From NCBI RefSeq assembly GCF_017642925.1, contig NZ_JAEPOL010000002.1, positions 202,457 to 266,456 on the forward strand: 64,000 bases of DNA, in the 5' to 3' direction. A program made the translations under genes and the position numbers. This DNA is from Maricaulis sp. (GTDB lineage: Bacteria > Pseudomonadota > Alphaproteobacteria > Caulobacterales > Maricaulaceae). The first letter of the stretch is position 1, and each line of letters begins with the position of its first letter. The notes under the pieces are model-generated. The model had not been told where the DNA came from, did not search any database, and saw only the letters and a program-made list of their open reading frames with translations. Of this stretch, positions 35,242-44,422 are shown in pieces.

Positions 35242-37449
35242 CTAGTAGCGCAGGTTCAGGCTGACGCCGACGGTGGCCGGGTCGTTGAGCACGATGAATT
35301 TCTGACCGACCACATCCTGACTGGACAGATCAAACAGGCGTTCCTTCACCGTCTCGTCGAAGATATTGCGACCCCACAGATTGATCCGCCAGCGGCCATC
35401 CGACGATTCCAGACCGATATTGAGGTTCACCAGAGCGTAGGCGTCGACATGGCCGTCCTCCTGGTTGTCGACGGTGAGATAGCTCTCTCCACGCATCAGC
35501 ACCTCGCCACCCACGAACCAGTCGGTGCCCGGCGTCAGGGGCGTCCGGTATTCAGCATTCAGATTGGCCGTATAGTCCGGCGCCCGAGGGATGTCGGCAA
35601 GCGGTGCACCGTTGGGAAGCGTGCCCTCGTCGAACTCGGCCTCCAGCAGCGCGGCGTTGAAGCCAAGCGTCAGATTGTCGGTCGGCTGGGCAAGGATTTC
35701 CAGTTCCAGCCCCTGGCTATGCGCCGCGCCAGCATTGACGATGATCGGATCGTAAACGGGCGTCGCTGGATTGTCGCCTGCGACCTGGATATCACTCCAG
35801 TCCATATAGAAGGCCGTGACATTGGCCTGCATCAGTCCGTTGAACAACGTCGTCTTCAGGCCCGCCTCGTAGTTCCACAGGGTTTCCGGGTCGAAAGAGA
35901 TGCCGTTGGCGTCGCCCAGCGCATCGTTGAAACCGCCGCTCTTGAAGCCGCGGCTGACCGTGGCATAGCCCATGACGTCGGGCGTGAAGCGGAAGCGCAC
36001 ATTGGCACTGGGCGTGAACTCGGCCCAGTCGTCCTCGGCGGAGACGGCGAAGTCGCCGCCCAGCAGGCCGACCGGATCGGACTGGGAATAGTTGATCGAC
36101 TTTTCCTCGGTCGTGTAGCGACCGCCCAGGGTGAAATCGAGCCGGTCGGAAACGTTCCACGTGCCCGCGCCGAAGACGGCAATGCTGGTCGTGTCCATGG
36201 CCGCATCCGAGCCCGCCTGGATACCGGCTAGCGACGGCGCCCCGAGCAGGGTCATCAGATCGCCGCCCAGCTCGATGAAGCTGAGATTGTTAGTCTCCTG
36301 CTGGTAATAGTAGAGGCCACCGACCCAGTCGAAATCACCGCTCGACCAGGACAGGCGCAGCTCGTTGGAGAAGCGCGAGACCTCTTCGGGATCCCCGTCA
36401 TAGGCCCATTCCAGCGCCGACCGGTCGGTGTCGGTGCGGTTGGCATAGTCGTGCGTGCGGTAGGCGGTGATGTTCACCAGCTCCACATCGCCGATCATGG
36501 TCATGAAATGGGAGGCCACGCCCCAGGCTTCGGACCGCTCATAGGTGATGTCGTCGGCATAGACATTACGGTCGAACGGATCAGCGTTACGCGGCAGGCC
36601 GTACAGATCCAGCACCGTCGCGAAGGTGGTGGCGTCGTTGTAGTTCAGCGTCTCAAAGACCAGCGAATCCTGGTCCACCTCGCGATAGTCGGCGCTCAGC
36701 CGCCACTCGGTCTGGTCGCCGATATCAAACAGGAGCTGGCCGCGGGCCGACCAGGAATCCTCGGTGTTCACCTCCTCGTCGAGCACGACATTGTAGGACG
36801 TGCCGCCGCGCTGGTTACGCACGAAGGCGAGCCGGCCGGACACACGGTCGCCGATCAGCGGACCGCTGACCCCGCCGCCGATGCGGCGGTGATCGTAATC
36901 GCCGATCTCCGCTTCCAGATAAGCCTCGAACTCGTCGGTCGGACGGGCCGTGGTGTAGTGGATGAGCCCGCCGATCGTGTTGCGGCCGAACAGCGTGCCC
37001 TGCGGACCGCGCAGGACCTCGATCCGTTCCATGTCGAACAGGTCGATCGTGGCCCCTACCCCCTGACCGAGGAAGACCTCGTCGAGATAGAAGCCGACAG
37101 CACCGTCGGCACCGGCCGAACCGGAACCGCCGATCACGCCGCGCAAGGAGGTGGGCGAGAGCTTTTCGTCGCCGTAATTGCCGTAGGCCAGGCCGGGCGT
37201 GCGGATCGCGACGTCGGCGATGTCGGTGATGCCGGCCCGTTCGATCATGCCCTCGGTGAAGGCCGTCACCGAGATCGGCGTTTCCTGGATCGACTCCTCG
37301 CGCTTGCGGGCGGTGACGACGATCGTCTCGATGCCGCCGCGCACCTGCGTGCCGGCCGCGGCATCGGTGTCCTGCGCCAGGACGGTCCCCGCCGCCGCGG
37401 TCAGGGCCAGAACGCTCGCACCCGCGAGTCCCGTTTTATGACAATTCAT
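35242..37449 (-). CDS. TonB-dependent receptor (TBDT3)
   Basis: 735 aa. The signal peptide ends near GTVLAQ. TonB box IETIVVTARKREES, a plug with EVLRGPQGTLFGRNTIGG, and a barrel ending NLRY. No STN domain, so it is a simple transporter and does not signal to a FecR. The start is at 37449, with GGAGGA upstream. An in-frame ATG at 37470 is rejected because it would sit against operator B and would lengthen the signal peptide. Operator B (37476-37493) lies 27-44 bases upstream, and a TTGACA hexamer (minus strand, 37520-37525) lies further upstream. Confidence 0.92.
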   Translation of the reverse strand: MNCHKTGLAGASVLALTAAAGTVLAQDTDAAAGTQVRGGIETIVVTARKREESIQETPISVTAFTEGMIERAGITDIADVAIRTPGLAYGNYGDEKLSPTSLRGVIGGSGSAGADGAVGFYLDEVFLGQGVGATIDLFDMERIEVLRGPQGTLFGRNTIGGLIHYTTARPTDEFEAYLEAEIGDYDHRRIGGGVSGPLIGDRVSGRLAFVRNQRGGTSYNVVLDEEVNTEDSWSARGQLLFDIGDQTEWRLSADYREVDQDSLVFETLNYNDATTFATVLDLYGLPRNADPFDRNVYADDITYERSEAWGVASHFMTMIGDVELVNITAYRTHDYANRTDTDRSALEWAYDGDPEEVSRFSNELRLSWSSGDFDWVGGLYYYQQETNNLSFIELGGDLMTLLGAPSLAGIQAGSDAAMDTTSIAVFGAGTWNVSDRLDFTLGGRYTTEEKSINYSQSDPVGLLGGDFAVSAEDDWAEFTPSANVRFRFTPDVMGYATVSRGFKSGGFNDALGDANGISFDPETLWNYEAGLKTTLFNGLMQANVTAFYMDWSDIQVAGDNPATPVYDPIIVNAGAAHSQGLELEILAQPTDNLTLGFNAALLEAEFDEGTLPNGAPLADIPRAPDYTANLNAEYRTPLTPGTDWFVGGEVLMRGESYLTVDNQEDGHVDAYALVNLNIGLESSDGRWRINLWGRNIFDETVKERLFDLSSQDVVGQKFIVLNDPATVGVSLNLRY

Positions 37450-37475
37450 CCCCTGCCCTCCTCCAAGCATTTTAT

Positions 37476-37493
37476 GAAACTGTCCTCAGTTTC
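37476..37493. promoter_or_regulatory. Operator B, perfect 7-4-7 palindrome
   Basis: GAAACTG-TCCT-CAGTTTC, a perfect inverted repeat in the TBDT3 promoter. It is the best copy of the motif shared by six promoters here. An AT-rich stretch containing TAAAAT (minus strand) follows directly on the gene side. Confidence 0.8.
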
Positions 37494-37615
37494 GTATTTT
37501 GGGGAGCAGTTTTCCCTGCTGTCAATGGGGGATTTCCAAGCCGCGATTTCGGGCATGAAGATGCGGCCCCGGCGCAACGATGCGCAGGGCAGAAAGACAC
37601 GTATCAGGGAAGAGT

Positions 37616-38374
37616 TTACGCTTGGCCGCGTGTCGTCTCTCGCGGCTTGAACTCGAGCGCAGTCAAGGACTTGGCCAGACCTTCCAAGCCGCTCGGCAGG
37701 TCGAGGCCAGGGTAGAGGACCCTGAACCAGATGACCGAGAGCGCCTTCGCCAGATCGTCGGCCTCGGGTGCCGCCTTTTCCAGGAAATCGACGAAATCCG
37801 TATCCGGATAGACCACGACCCGGCGCATGATCTCGTCCATCATCGAGCCCAGAGCCCAGACTGCGAACAGCGCTGCGCTTGGATCAACCGAACCGTCGGG
37901 ATGATTCTTCACCACGCTGCGCGCGACGCGCTCGTACCAGGCGCGGTTGGTGGAATGGACCAGACGGCTGAAATCCCCGTCCTCGTCACTCATCTGGAAG
38001 ACGCTGCGCATCAGGCCGGCATTGGCCCGCACGGTCTCAATCCAGCTGGCATTGGCGTAGTGGATCGAGTCGAAGGGCCCGTGACCGCGGCCGGCCTGAT
38101 TGGTGCCGACGAGTTGCATACCTTCGAGGAATTCGCGCAGCACGGTCAGCGCCACATCCTTCTTGTCCTTGAAGTACATGTAGAAGGAACCGTCGGACGA
38201 CTTGGCCGCCTTGGTAATGTCGCTGACCCGCATCGCATGATATCCGGTCCGCTCCAGCACGCGCGCCGTGGCAAGCTTGAAGCGTTCGCGGGTGCGTTCG
38301 CCCTTGCGCTTGGGCGGATCGTTCTTCAGGCGCCGCGCGAGCTGCGCCTTGTAGCTTTCGACTGTGGCTTCCAT
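37616..38374 (-). CDS. TetR-family regulator, probable controller of the peptide/acyl regulon
   Basis: 252 aa. An N-terminal helix-turn-helix lies at about residues 35-75 (HAMRVSDITKAAKSSDGSFY, then MYFKDKKDVA), and a long ligand domain follows. There are two adjacent starts, GTG (38377) and ATG (38374); the ATG is used with GGGAAG upstream. It sits in the middle of the operator-bearing region, between the DppA/TRAP operon and TBDT3. A diverged copy of the same palindrome (operator F) lies 83 bases upstream, as expected for autoregulation. TetR proteins usually repress and release DNA on ligand binding; acyl-CoA would be a natural ligand here. Assignment of the operators to this protein is inference. 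Confidence 0.87.
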   Translation of the reverse strand: MEATVESYKAQLARRLKNDPPKRKGERTRERFKLATARVLERTGYHAMRVSDITKAAKSSDGSFYMYFKDKKDVALTVLREFLEGMQLVGTNQAGRGHGPFDSIHYANASWIETVRANAGLMRSVFQMSDEDGDFSRLVHSTNRAWYERVARSVVKNHPDGSVDPSAALFAVWALGSMMDEIMRRVVVYPDTDFVDFLEKAAPEADDLAKALSVIWFRVLYPGLDLPSGLEGLAKSLTALEFKPRETTRGQA

Positions 38375-38456
38375 CACTTCCCGCTTGTTCGCCCCGACTG
38401 CTCGTCATGCCGCGCGGCGCGGTTGTCGTGGCCGGAACAGGTATCCGGACAGATAT

Positions 38457-38474
38457 GAGGTTCGCTTCATAACC
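38457..38474. promoter_or_regulatory. Operator F (diverged copy) before the TetR gene
   Basis: GAGGTTC-GCTT-CATAACC. Read on the minus strand, the 22 bases covering this site match operator A at 17 of 22 positions, including ten consecutive bases AACCTCATAT. The second half is degenerate. It is located between the dppA stop and the TetR start. Confidence 0.5.
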
Positions 38475-38526
38475 GCTTTCGGCACGTCATGACAAACGGC
38501 ACATGCGCCGCCACCTCGCCGGCCGG

Positions 38527-39360
38527 TCAGAACAGCGCGCCTTTGGGATCGTAGGCCGCCACGAAATACAGCATCGCATTGAGCTGCAGCACGTCGCCCG
38601 CCCGGAAACGCACCGTATGCGCTGCCACCCGCTCGACGATCGGCAGATAGGCCAGAAGTTCGGCGGCCTGGCGCCGTTTCAGCGTCAGCTCTACCTCCAG
38701 CGGCGCCTGCGATAGGGCCGAGACCTCCGCCGACGGCAGGGCCCGCACGGCCTCTTCGGCGGCGGCCCGGATTTTCGCGCGGCCGGCCGCCGGGGTCAGC
38801 GACCGGGCGGAACTCGCACCGAAGGCCGCCTTTGTGGTTACCGTGGCGGCGCCCGGCAGGATACGCTGTACATGGCCGGTATAGGCATTGTCGCCGGTGG
38901 CCAGCAGGACAGGCACGCCGAAATGCGCGGCGATGGCGGCATTGAGATCGGTTTCCGACCAGCTTTCGCCGTTCACCGTCACATCCGCGATCAGACGCCC
39001 GCTCATCGTGTGGGCCAGCACGCCGTCAGACGATCCGGCGCCGGCGTGATGCCCGATGAAGAGCATGCCGTCGAACCGGCCCTGCTCGATGCCCTGCATC
39101 ATCACCAGCGGGCGCGGCCAGCCCTGGACCAGTTCGACCGCGTCGGGGAAATCCGAAATCAGCAGGTTGCGGCCATTGCCGTGACTGTCGGCGACCACGA
39201 TCTCGCCGGCCCCGGCGGCCCGTGCGCCCTCGATCGCGGCCAGCACTTCGCCGGTCATCAGGCGCCGCGCTTCGTCATGTCCCGATCCGGACGGCTGGAG
39301 CTGGTCGATATCGACCACGCCAGCCACCCCTTCGATATCCGCGCAGATATAGATTCGCAT
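38527..39360 (-). CDS. dppA: D-aminopeptidase DppA-like (M55)
   Basis: 277 aa. All zinc ligands of the Bacillus DppA family are in place: Asp8 and Glu10 (ADIEG), His60 (ADSHGNGRN), His104 (FIGHHAG) and Glu132 (NGESWSE), at nearly the same numbering. DppA removes N-terminal D-residues, typically D-Ala, from short peptides in the cytoplasm as a decamer. There is no signal peptide. The ATG at 39360 lies 4 bases after the DctQ stop. It is the last gene of the TBDT4-TRAP-DppA operon, so it would act on a peptide brought in by the TRAP carrier. Confidence 0.92.
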   Translation of the reverse strand: MRIYICADIEGVAGVVDIDQLQPSGSGHDEARRLMTGEVLAAIEGARAAGAGEIVVADSHGNGRNLLISDFPDAVELVQGWPRPLVMMQGIEQGRFDGMLFIGHHAGAGSSDGVLAHTMSGRLIADVTVNGESWSETDLNAAIAAHFGVPVLLATGDNAYTGHVQRILPGAATVTTKAAFGASSARSLTPAAGRAKIRAAAEEAVRALPSAEVSALSQAPLEVELTLKRRQAAELLAYLPIVERVAAHTVRFRAGDVLQLNAMLYFVAAYDPKGALF

Positions 39361-39364
39361 GGCG

Positions 39365-39892
39365 CTACCCCTCGTCCGCGACTGCGCCGCCACCGGCGGC
39401 GCGCAGTTCGAAAATGGCCAGTTTCAGCACCGCCTGGATCATGACCAGGCCGGCATAGAGCGGCAGGATCGCCACGACGATGCCGAGATTCCAGTCCAGC
39501 GACTCAGTATGACGGGCCGAAGCCCGCGCCACGAAGCCGAGAGAATTTACCAGCAGCACGCCGAGGAAAACCGCAATGCAGGCGCTGCCCGACCAGGCCC
39601 GCAGGCGGCGCAGCCACAGGGGATGCCGATCGGTGACCTGGACCAGCACCGGGTCGGCATCCTGGTGGAACGCCACCACGCCGCCCAGAAGCCCGCTCCA
39701 CACCATCGCATAGCGCGCGCCCTCCTCGGTCCAGGACGGCGCATCGCTGAACCCGTAACGGCCGACGATCTGGATGAAGACCAGCCCCAGCATCAAGACG
39801 AGAAATCCGGCCGCACCGGCCCAGACGACGCGGTTCAGCCCGCCGGCCAGCCGGTCCAGCCCGGCCGCGATCCGGTGTGGGGTGCCGCTCAT
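39365..39892 (-). CDS. dctQ: TRAP transporter small membrane subunit (DctQ)
   Basis: 175 aa with four hydrophobic helices and the DctQ pattern RYGFSDAPSWTEEGARYAMVW. Together with DctM it forms the sodium-driven permease of a TRAP carrier in the inner membrane. The start overlaps the DctP stop (ATGA). Confidence 0.9.
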   Translation of the reverse strand: MSGTPHRIAAGLDRLAGGLNRVVWAGAAGFLVLMLGLVFIQIVGRYGFSDAPSWTEEGARYAMVWSGLLGGVVAFHQDADPVLVQVTDRHPLWLRRLRAWSGSACIAVFLGVLLVNSLGFVARASARHTESLDWNLGIVVAILPLYAGLVMIQAVLKLAIFELRAAGGGAVADEG

Positions 39893-40890
39893 GCCCGCGT
39901 CTCCCGCGCCAGCTCGACAAAGCGCTCGACCGCCTCCGGCGGCGCCATGCGCGGATAGGCGGCGCGCACACGCTCGGCGAAGATGCGGCGCAGGGCCGGG
40001 TCCGGTTCGATCACCTCGATATCGATCTCCGCCAGCGCCGCCATTTCCCGCTCCCGGCCATTCAGGGCCCAGTCGCGATTGGCCCGATGCCCAGCCGCCA
40101 CCGCCCGGTCGACGGCGGCGCGGCGTTCCGGCGTCAACGTCTCCAGCCAGCGCGCCGACAGCATCACGGCCCGGTGGGCGGCGCTCATATTGAGGTCGAG
40201 GAAATAGCCGATCTGCGAGCCGTGTCCGAACAGGACCGGCGCCAGCGGCGGGTTGAAATAGCCCTGGGCGATGCCGGTCTGCAGCGCCTGGGGCACCTCC
40301 TCCCAGGCCACCTGGACGCCCGACGCGCCCAGAGCCTCTATCATCAGCAGGTCGAGCCGCCCCATCGCCCGCAGGCGCAGGCGTTCCACATCGGCGATCT
40401 CGTGGATCGGGGTGCGCGCCGTGAACAGGCCGCTCATCCCGCCCAGCAGGGCGGCGTCGGCAAAGACCAGTCCCGCCGGATCGAGCTCGCTCGCCAGCCA
40501 GGTGCGGAAGGCGGGCGCGGCGATGAAACGTTCGAAATGACCGATATCGTCCAACAGGAAGGGCAGGCCCGGCGCGCGATACGCGTCCGAATAGGCGACC
40601 AGCTCGGTGATGCCGGCGTCATTGGCATGCAGCAGGCCCAGCCCCGTCATCTCGGTGCGGTCCGGTTCGCTGCCCAGCGCGGAATTGGCCGAGATTTCCA
40701 CGCTCAGCCCGGCCGCGTCTAGCGTCCGTGCGAAGGCGTCCATCCAGATCCACACGCCGTTGACGGGCGAGTTGGCGGCGCCGGCCAGCGCTGCCAGCAC
40801 GTCGCGCCGGTGTCCGGGGGCACCGCAGGCCGTCACGGCCAGCGCCCCGCCGGCGGCCAGCACCGCCCGGCGTGTCCGGCCCCGGCTCAT
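39889..40890 (-). CDS. dctP: TRAP transporter substrate-binding protein (DctP), lipoprotein
   Basis: 333 aa. The N-terminus combines a twin-arginine stretch (RTRRAVLAAGG) with a lipobox (AVTACG), so it is likely a Tat-exported, lipid-anchored binding protein rather than the usual soluble one. It has the DctP fold, with ERLRLRAMGRLDLLMIEALG carrying the conserved arginine that pairs with a substrate carboxylate. It should bind an acidic compound such as an acyl-amino acid or acidic peptide. Starts and stops overlap with DctM and DctQ. Confidence 0.85.
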   Translation of the reverse strand: MSRGRTRRAVLAAGGALAVTACGAPGHRRDVLAALAGAANSPVNGVWIWMDAFARTLDAAGLSVEISANSALGSEPDRTEMTGLGLLHANDAGITELVAYSDAYRAPGLPFLLDDIGHFERFIAAPAFRTWLASELDPAGLVFADAALLGGMSGLFTARTPIHEIADVERLRLRAMGRLDLLMIEALGASGVQVAWEEVPQALQTGIAQGYFNPPLAPVLFGHGSQIGYFLDLNMSAAHRAVMLSARWLETLTPERRAAVDRAVAAGHRANRDWALNGREREMAALAEIDIEVIEPDPALRRIFAERVRAAYPRMAPPEAVERFVELARETRA

Positions 40891-42164
40891 GCCAGCCCCA
40901 GTGCGCGCGGCAGCGCCAGGGTGAGGTCCGGCGTGAAGGTCAGGAAGAGCAGGATCACGATCTCCAGCAGGATGAAGGGCGCGATCGCCCGCATCAGCCG
41001 CCAGTAGGATGCCCCGGTCACCGAGGACACGATCAGCACAGCACCGCCCAGGGGCGGGGTGATGAGGCCCATCGTGATGGCCAGACAGATCATCACGCCC
41101 AGATGCACCGGATCGGCGCCGAGCACATAGGCGGCCGGCGCCAGAATGGGCGCGATCAGCACCAGGGCGATCTGGGTGTCCAGTATCATGCCGCTGACCA
41201 GGAAGACGCCGACCAGGATCAGCAGGAAAGTGTCGAGCCCGACACCCAGCCCCTCGGTCCAGGCGCGCACCAGTTCCGGCACCCCCATCAGGGAGGCGAG
41301 GAAATTCGCGGCGGCCCCGGCGACGAGGAGCGAGAAGATCGCGCCGGTCAGCCGTGTGGCCCCGCCGATGGAGTCGCGCAGCATGGGCCAGTCCAGCGTG
41401 CGGTAGACCGCCGCCGCGGCCAGCGCGGCGAGCACGGCCAGCGCCCCGGCCTCGGTCGGCGTGACCAGGCCGAAGACGATGCCCGCTAGGATCACCACCG
41501 GCATCAGCAGCGACGGGGCCGCCTGCACGGTGGTTGCGACGGCCGGCGGGCGCCGCTCGGCGGCCGGATGATCGCCCAGCCGCGCGAAGACGGCATTTGC
41601 GGCAAACAAGCCGGCAGCGAGCACCAGGCCGGGCACGATCGCCGCGGCAAACAGGGCCGCCACGTCGACGCCCATGATGGCGCCGTAGAAGATCAGGATG
41701 ATGCTGGGCGGGATGATCGGCCCGATCATGGACGAGGCCGCCGTGATCGCGCCAGCATAGTCAGCCGTATATCCGCGCTCGCGCATGGCCGGGACCAGCG
41801 TCGTCGACAGCGCGGCGGCGTCCGCCATAGCCGATCCGGACACGCCGGCGAAGAAGAGCGAGGTGGCGATGTTCACATGCCCCAGCCCGCCGCGGGCACG
41901 GCCGACCAGAAGGGCGGAGAAGTCGATCAGCGCCCGGGTGACCCCGCCGCGATTCATCAGCTCGCCCACCAGCACGAAGAGCGGCATCGCCATCAGCGCG
42001 AACACGTCGAGCTGGGAAAAGGCACGCCGGGGCAGGGCGGCGAGAAAGGCCTCCTGCCCCAGCGCGGGGAAAGCCAGTATCCCGGCCGCGCCGAGCGCCC
42101 AGGCCAGGCCGGCGCCCGCGGCGATCGCGGCCAGGGGCGCCAGAATGGCGAGGGGTTTGAGCAC
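40887..42164 (-). CDS. dctM: TRAP transporter large permease subunit (DctM)
   Basis: 425 aa with about twelve helices. Family blocks are MAMPLFVLVGELMNRGG, SLFFAGVSGSAMADAAA, SSMIGPIIPPSI and LGLITPPLGG-like GLITPPLGGAV. The start is taken as a GTG at 42164 with GGGAG upstream; an earlier in-frame codon would overlap the TBDT4 reading frame. It follows TBDT4 by 19 bases, an uncommon but clear receptor-plus-TRAP pairing that gives a two-membrane import route. Confidence 0.88.
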   Translation of the reverse strand: MLKPLAILAPLAAIAAGAGLAWALGAAGILAFPALGQEAFLAALPRRAFSQLDVFALMAMPLFVLVGELMNRGGVTRALIDFSALLVGRARGGLGHVNIATSLFFAGVSGSAMADAAALSTTLVPAMRERGYTADYAGAITAASSMIGPIIPPSIILIFYGAIMGVDVAALFAAAIVPGLVLAAGLFAANAVFARLGDHPAAERRPPAVATTVQAAPSLLMPVVILAGIVFGLVTPTEAGALAVLAALAAAAVYRTLDWPMLRDSIGGATRLTGAIFSLLVAGAAANFLASLMGVPELVRAWTEGLGVGLDTFLLILVGVFLVSGMILDTQIALVLIAPILAPAAYVLGADPVHLGVMICLAITMGLITPPLGGAVLIVSSVTGASYWRLMRAIAPFILLEIVILLFLTFTPDLTLALPRALGLA

Positions 42165-42183
42165 GGGGCTTGGGCTCCCGGGT

Positions 42184-44361
42184 CTAGAAGCGGCCGCGCA
42201 GTTCGACACCCCAGGTCTGCGGGGCGCCGAGCGCCTGGATCTGCTGCCCGGGGATAATCACGCCAGCGCTGCGGCGCACGGCATAGGTCTCGTCGCCGAT
42301 ATTGCGGCCCCACAGCATCACGCTCCACCGATCGTCCTGGAAGGTGAAGCCGGCGCGGGCATTGATCAGCGTCACATCGTCCTGGCTGTAGTCCGGATTG
42401 TTCTCCGGGCCGAAGAAGAGCGAGCTGCGATAGCTCAGGTCCGCATGAGCGATGAATTCCATCCCTTCGGCCACCGGCGCGTTGAAGTCGGCGGCGAGGG
42501 ACAGCGTGTGATCGGGGGCCTGGGGCAGGTCGTTGCCGGAATAGTCGGCGCCGGCCGAGGTGGCGTTGGTGAAGTCCTCGAAGCTCGCATCCAGGAAGCT
42601 GTAGGAGCCGGAGAATGACAGCGCGCCGTTGACCTGCCAGAGGCCTTCCAGCTCGATGCCCGACGCTTCGGCAGTCGCGGCATTGGAGGTGGTGAAGGTC
42701 GGCACGCCGCCCACATTGATCAGCTGGTTCACCTGCAGGTCGGAATAGTCGAGCCAGAACACCGAGCCGGCCAGATAGACCGCGCCACCGGCCAGCGTGG
42801 TCTTCACACCCGCCTCGTAGCTGTTGACGAATTCGGGGTCGTACTCGGCATTGTCGTTCGGCATGATCGAGAAGACGTTGTAGCCGCCCGATTTGTAGCC
42901 CCGGCTGTAGGATGCATAGACCAGCCAGGTTGCATTGGGCTCCCAGTTCAACGTGATCGACGGGGTCACCTCAGCGTCGGAGCGCGAGAAGCTGCGCTCG
43001 GGCTGGGTCGGGGCGAGAAGCTGGTAAGGATCGCCGATCTGACTGTGTGTGACTTCCTTCTCGTCCCCGGAGTAACGCAGCGCGCCGGTCACGCTGACCG
43101 CATCGGAAAAGTGGTACGTGCCCTGTCCGAACACGGCATAGCTGGTGGTCTCCAGATTGCCGAAGATGTCGGCGCTGACCTCGGTGGGATAGATGCCCAG
43201 ATCCGGACCGATCACCGCGTTGGAGATCGTGTCGAAGGTCTCGTGGCTGAAGAAACCGCCGACGATGTAGTCGAACACGCCGCCGGTATCCGAGGTGAAG
43301 CGGATTTCCTGGGAGAACTGTTCGTGATCCTCGCTGATGCCCGAGCGCAGCTGGTTGAGGATGCTGAAATCATTGTCGTTCGAGTTGTACCACTCGAAAG
43401 TGCGGAAGGCCGTGAGCGAGGTCAGCACGCCGCTGTCGAAGTCCCAGTCGGCCTGCAGCGAAACGCCCCAGACATCGCGCGTCTGTTCCGAGCCGAAGTC
43501 CTGCGCCACCCGCCGGTCTTCCGGATCGGCGTCGGCCAGCGGGCTGCCGGCCAGCACGCCATTGTCGAGGATTTCCGACGCACCGCCATTGGTGTCGTTC
43601 GACGCCATGTCGGCGCGGAAGGTCAGCTGCAGCGTCTCGGACGGATCCGCCACGAAGGTCAGGCGTGCGCCGAGCTCGTCCTGGTCGTCCAGCTCGGTGC
43701 CGGTGAAGGTATTGTCGGTATAGCCCGCCCGCGTCTGCGAGGACACCGAGATCCGCGCCCGCGCATTCGGCGTGAAGATCACGTCGCCGGCGGCGTAGAG
43801 GCTCAGTGCGCTGTAGTTGCCGGCGGAGATGATGCCCTCGAAACTCGGCTCGTCGCCGGGGCCCTGGGTGATCATGTTGAGCGCGCCGGCAATGGTGTTC
43901 TTGCCGTACAGCGCGCCCTGCGGACCGCGGATCATCTCGACCCGTTCCAGGTCGTAGAGATTGGTATTGATGGTCGTCGGACGGGCCTGATAGACGCCGT
44001 CGACGAACACGCCGACCGACTGTTCCACGCCCGGATTGTTCGGATTGGAGGAGATGCCGCGCACCGTGATGATCGTCGAACGCAGGCCGTTGCCCGTATT
44101 GATGTAGACGTTCGGGAAGACCGAGGCGATGTCGTCGAGACGCTCCACGCCCCGCTCCTCCAGTTCCGCCGCGCCGAGCGCGCTGACCGAGGCGGACACG
44201 TCGAGGATCGACTGCTCGCGCCGCTGCGCGGTGACGACGATCACGTCGGCCGATACGCTCTCATCGGACTGGGCCTGAGCGGCCGCTGCCGACAGCCCGG
44301 CAGCGAGAACCGCGCCCGCGGCGGTCGAGATCAGTTCCTGTTTCCAAATCGTACGGCTCAT
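42184..44361 (-). CDS. TonB-dependent receptor (TBDT4)
   Basis: 725 aa. The signal peptide ends near AAQAQS. TonB box DVIVVTAQRREQS, a plug with EMIRGPQGALYGKNTIAG, and a barrel ending ELRGRF. No STN domain. The ATG at 44361 is preferred over a TTG two codons upstream. It heads the TBDT4-DctM-DctP-DctQ-DppA operon; operator C lies 44-61 bases upstream and touches the end of the M81 gene, so read-through from the M81 promoter is also possible. Confidence 0.92.
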   Translation of the reverse strand: MSRTIWKQELISTAAGAVLAAGLSAAAAQAQSDESVSADVIVVTAQRREQSILDVSASVSALGAAELEERGVERLDDIASVFPNVYINTGNGLRSTIITVRGISSNPNNPGVEQSVGVFVDGVYQARPTTINTNLYDLERVEMIRGPQGALYGKNTIAGALNMITQGPGDEPSFEGIISAGNYSALSLYAAGDVIFTPNARARISVSSQTRAGYTDNTFTGTELDDQDELGARLTFVADPSETLQLTFRADMASNDTNGGASEILDNGVLAGSPLADADPEDRRVAQDFGSEQTRDVWGVSLQADWDFDSGVLTSLTAFRTFEWYNSNDNDFSILNQLRSGISEDHEQFSQEIRFTSDTGGVFDYIVGGFFSHETFDTISNAVIGPDLGIYPTEVSADIFGNLETTSYAVFGQGTYHFSDAVSVTGALRYSGDEKEVTHSQIGDPYQLLAPTQPERSFSRSDAEVTPSITLNWEPNATWLVYASYSRGYKSGGYNVFSIMPNDNAEYDPEFVNSYEAGVKTTLAGGAVYLAGSVFWLDYSDLQVNQLINVGGVPTFTTSNAATAEASGIELEGLWQVNGALSFSGSYSFLDASFEDFTNATSAGADYSGNDLPQAPDHTLSLAADFNAPVAEGMEFIAHADLSYRSSLFFGPENNPDYSQDDVTLINARAGFTFQDDRWSVMLWGRNIGDETYAVRRSAGVIIPGQQIQALGAPQTWGVELRGRF

Positions 44362-44404
44362 GGTCAATCCCCCAAGAAAACCTGCTGCGAAACCCGCTTA
44401 AACG

Positions 44405-44422
44405 AAATATGAGATCAGTTTC
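44405..44422. promoter_or_regulatory. Operator C before TBDT4
   Basis: Read towards TBDT4 the site is GAAACTG-ATCT-CATATTT. The distal half is identical to operator B and the gene-proximal half is degenerate. The last bases overlap the M81 stop codon. Confidence 0.65.
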
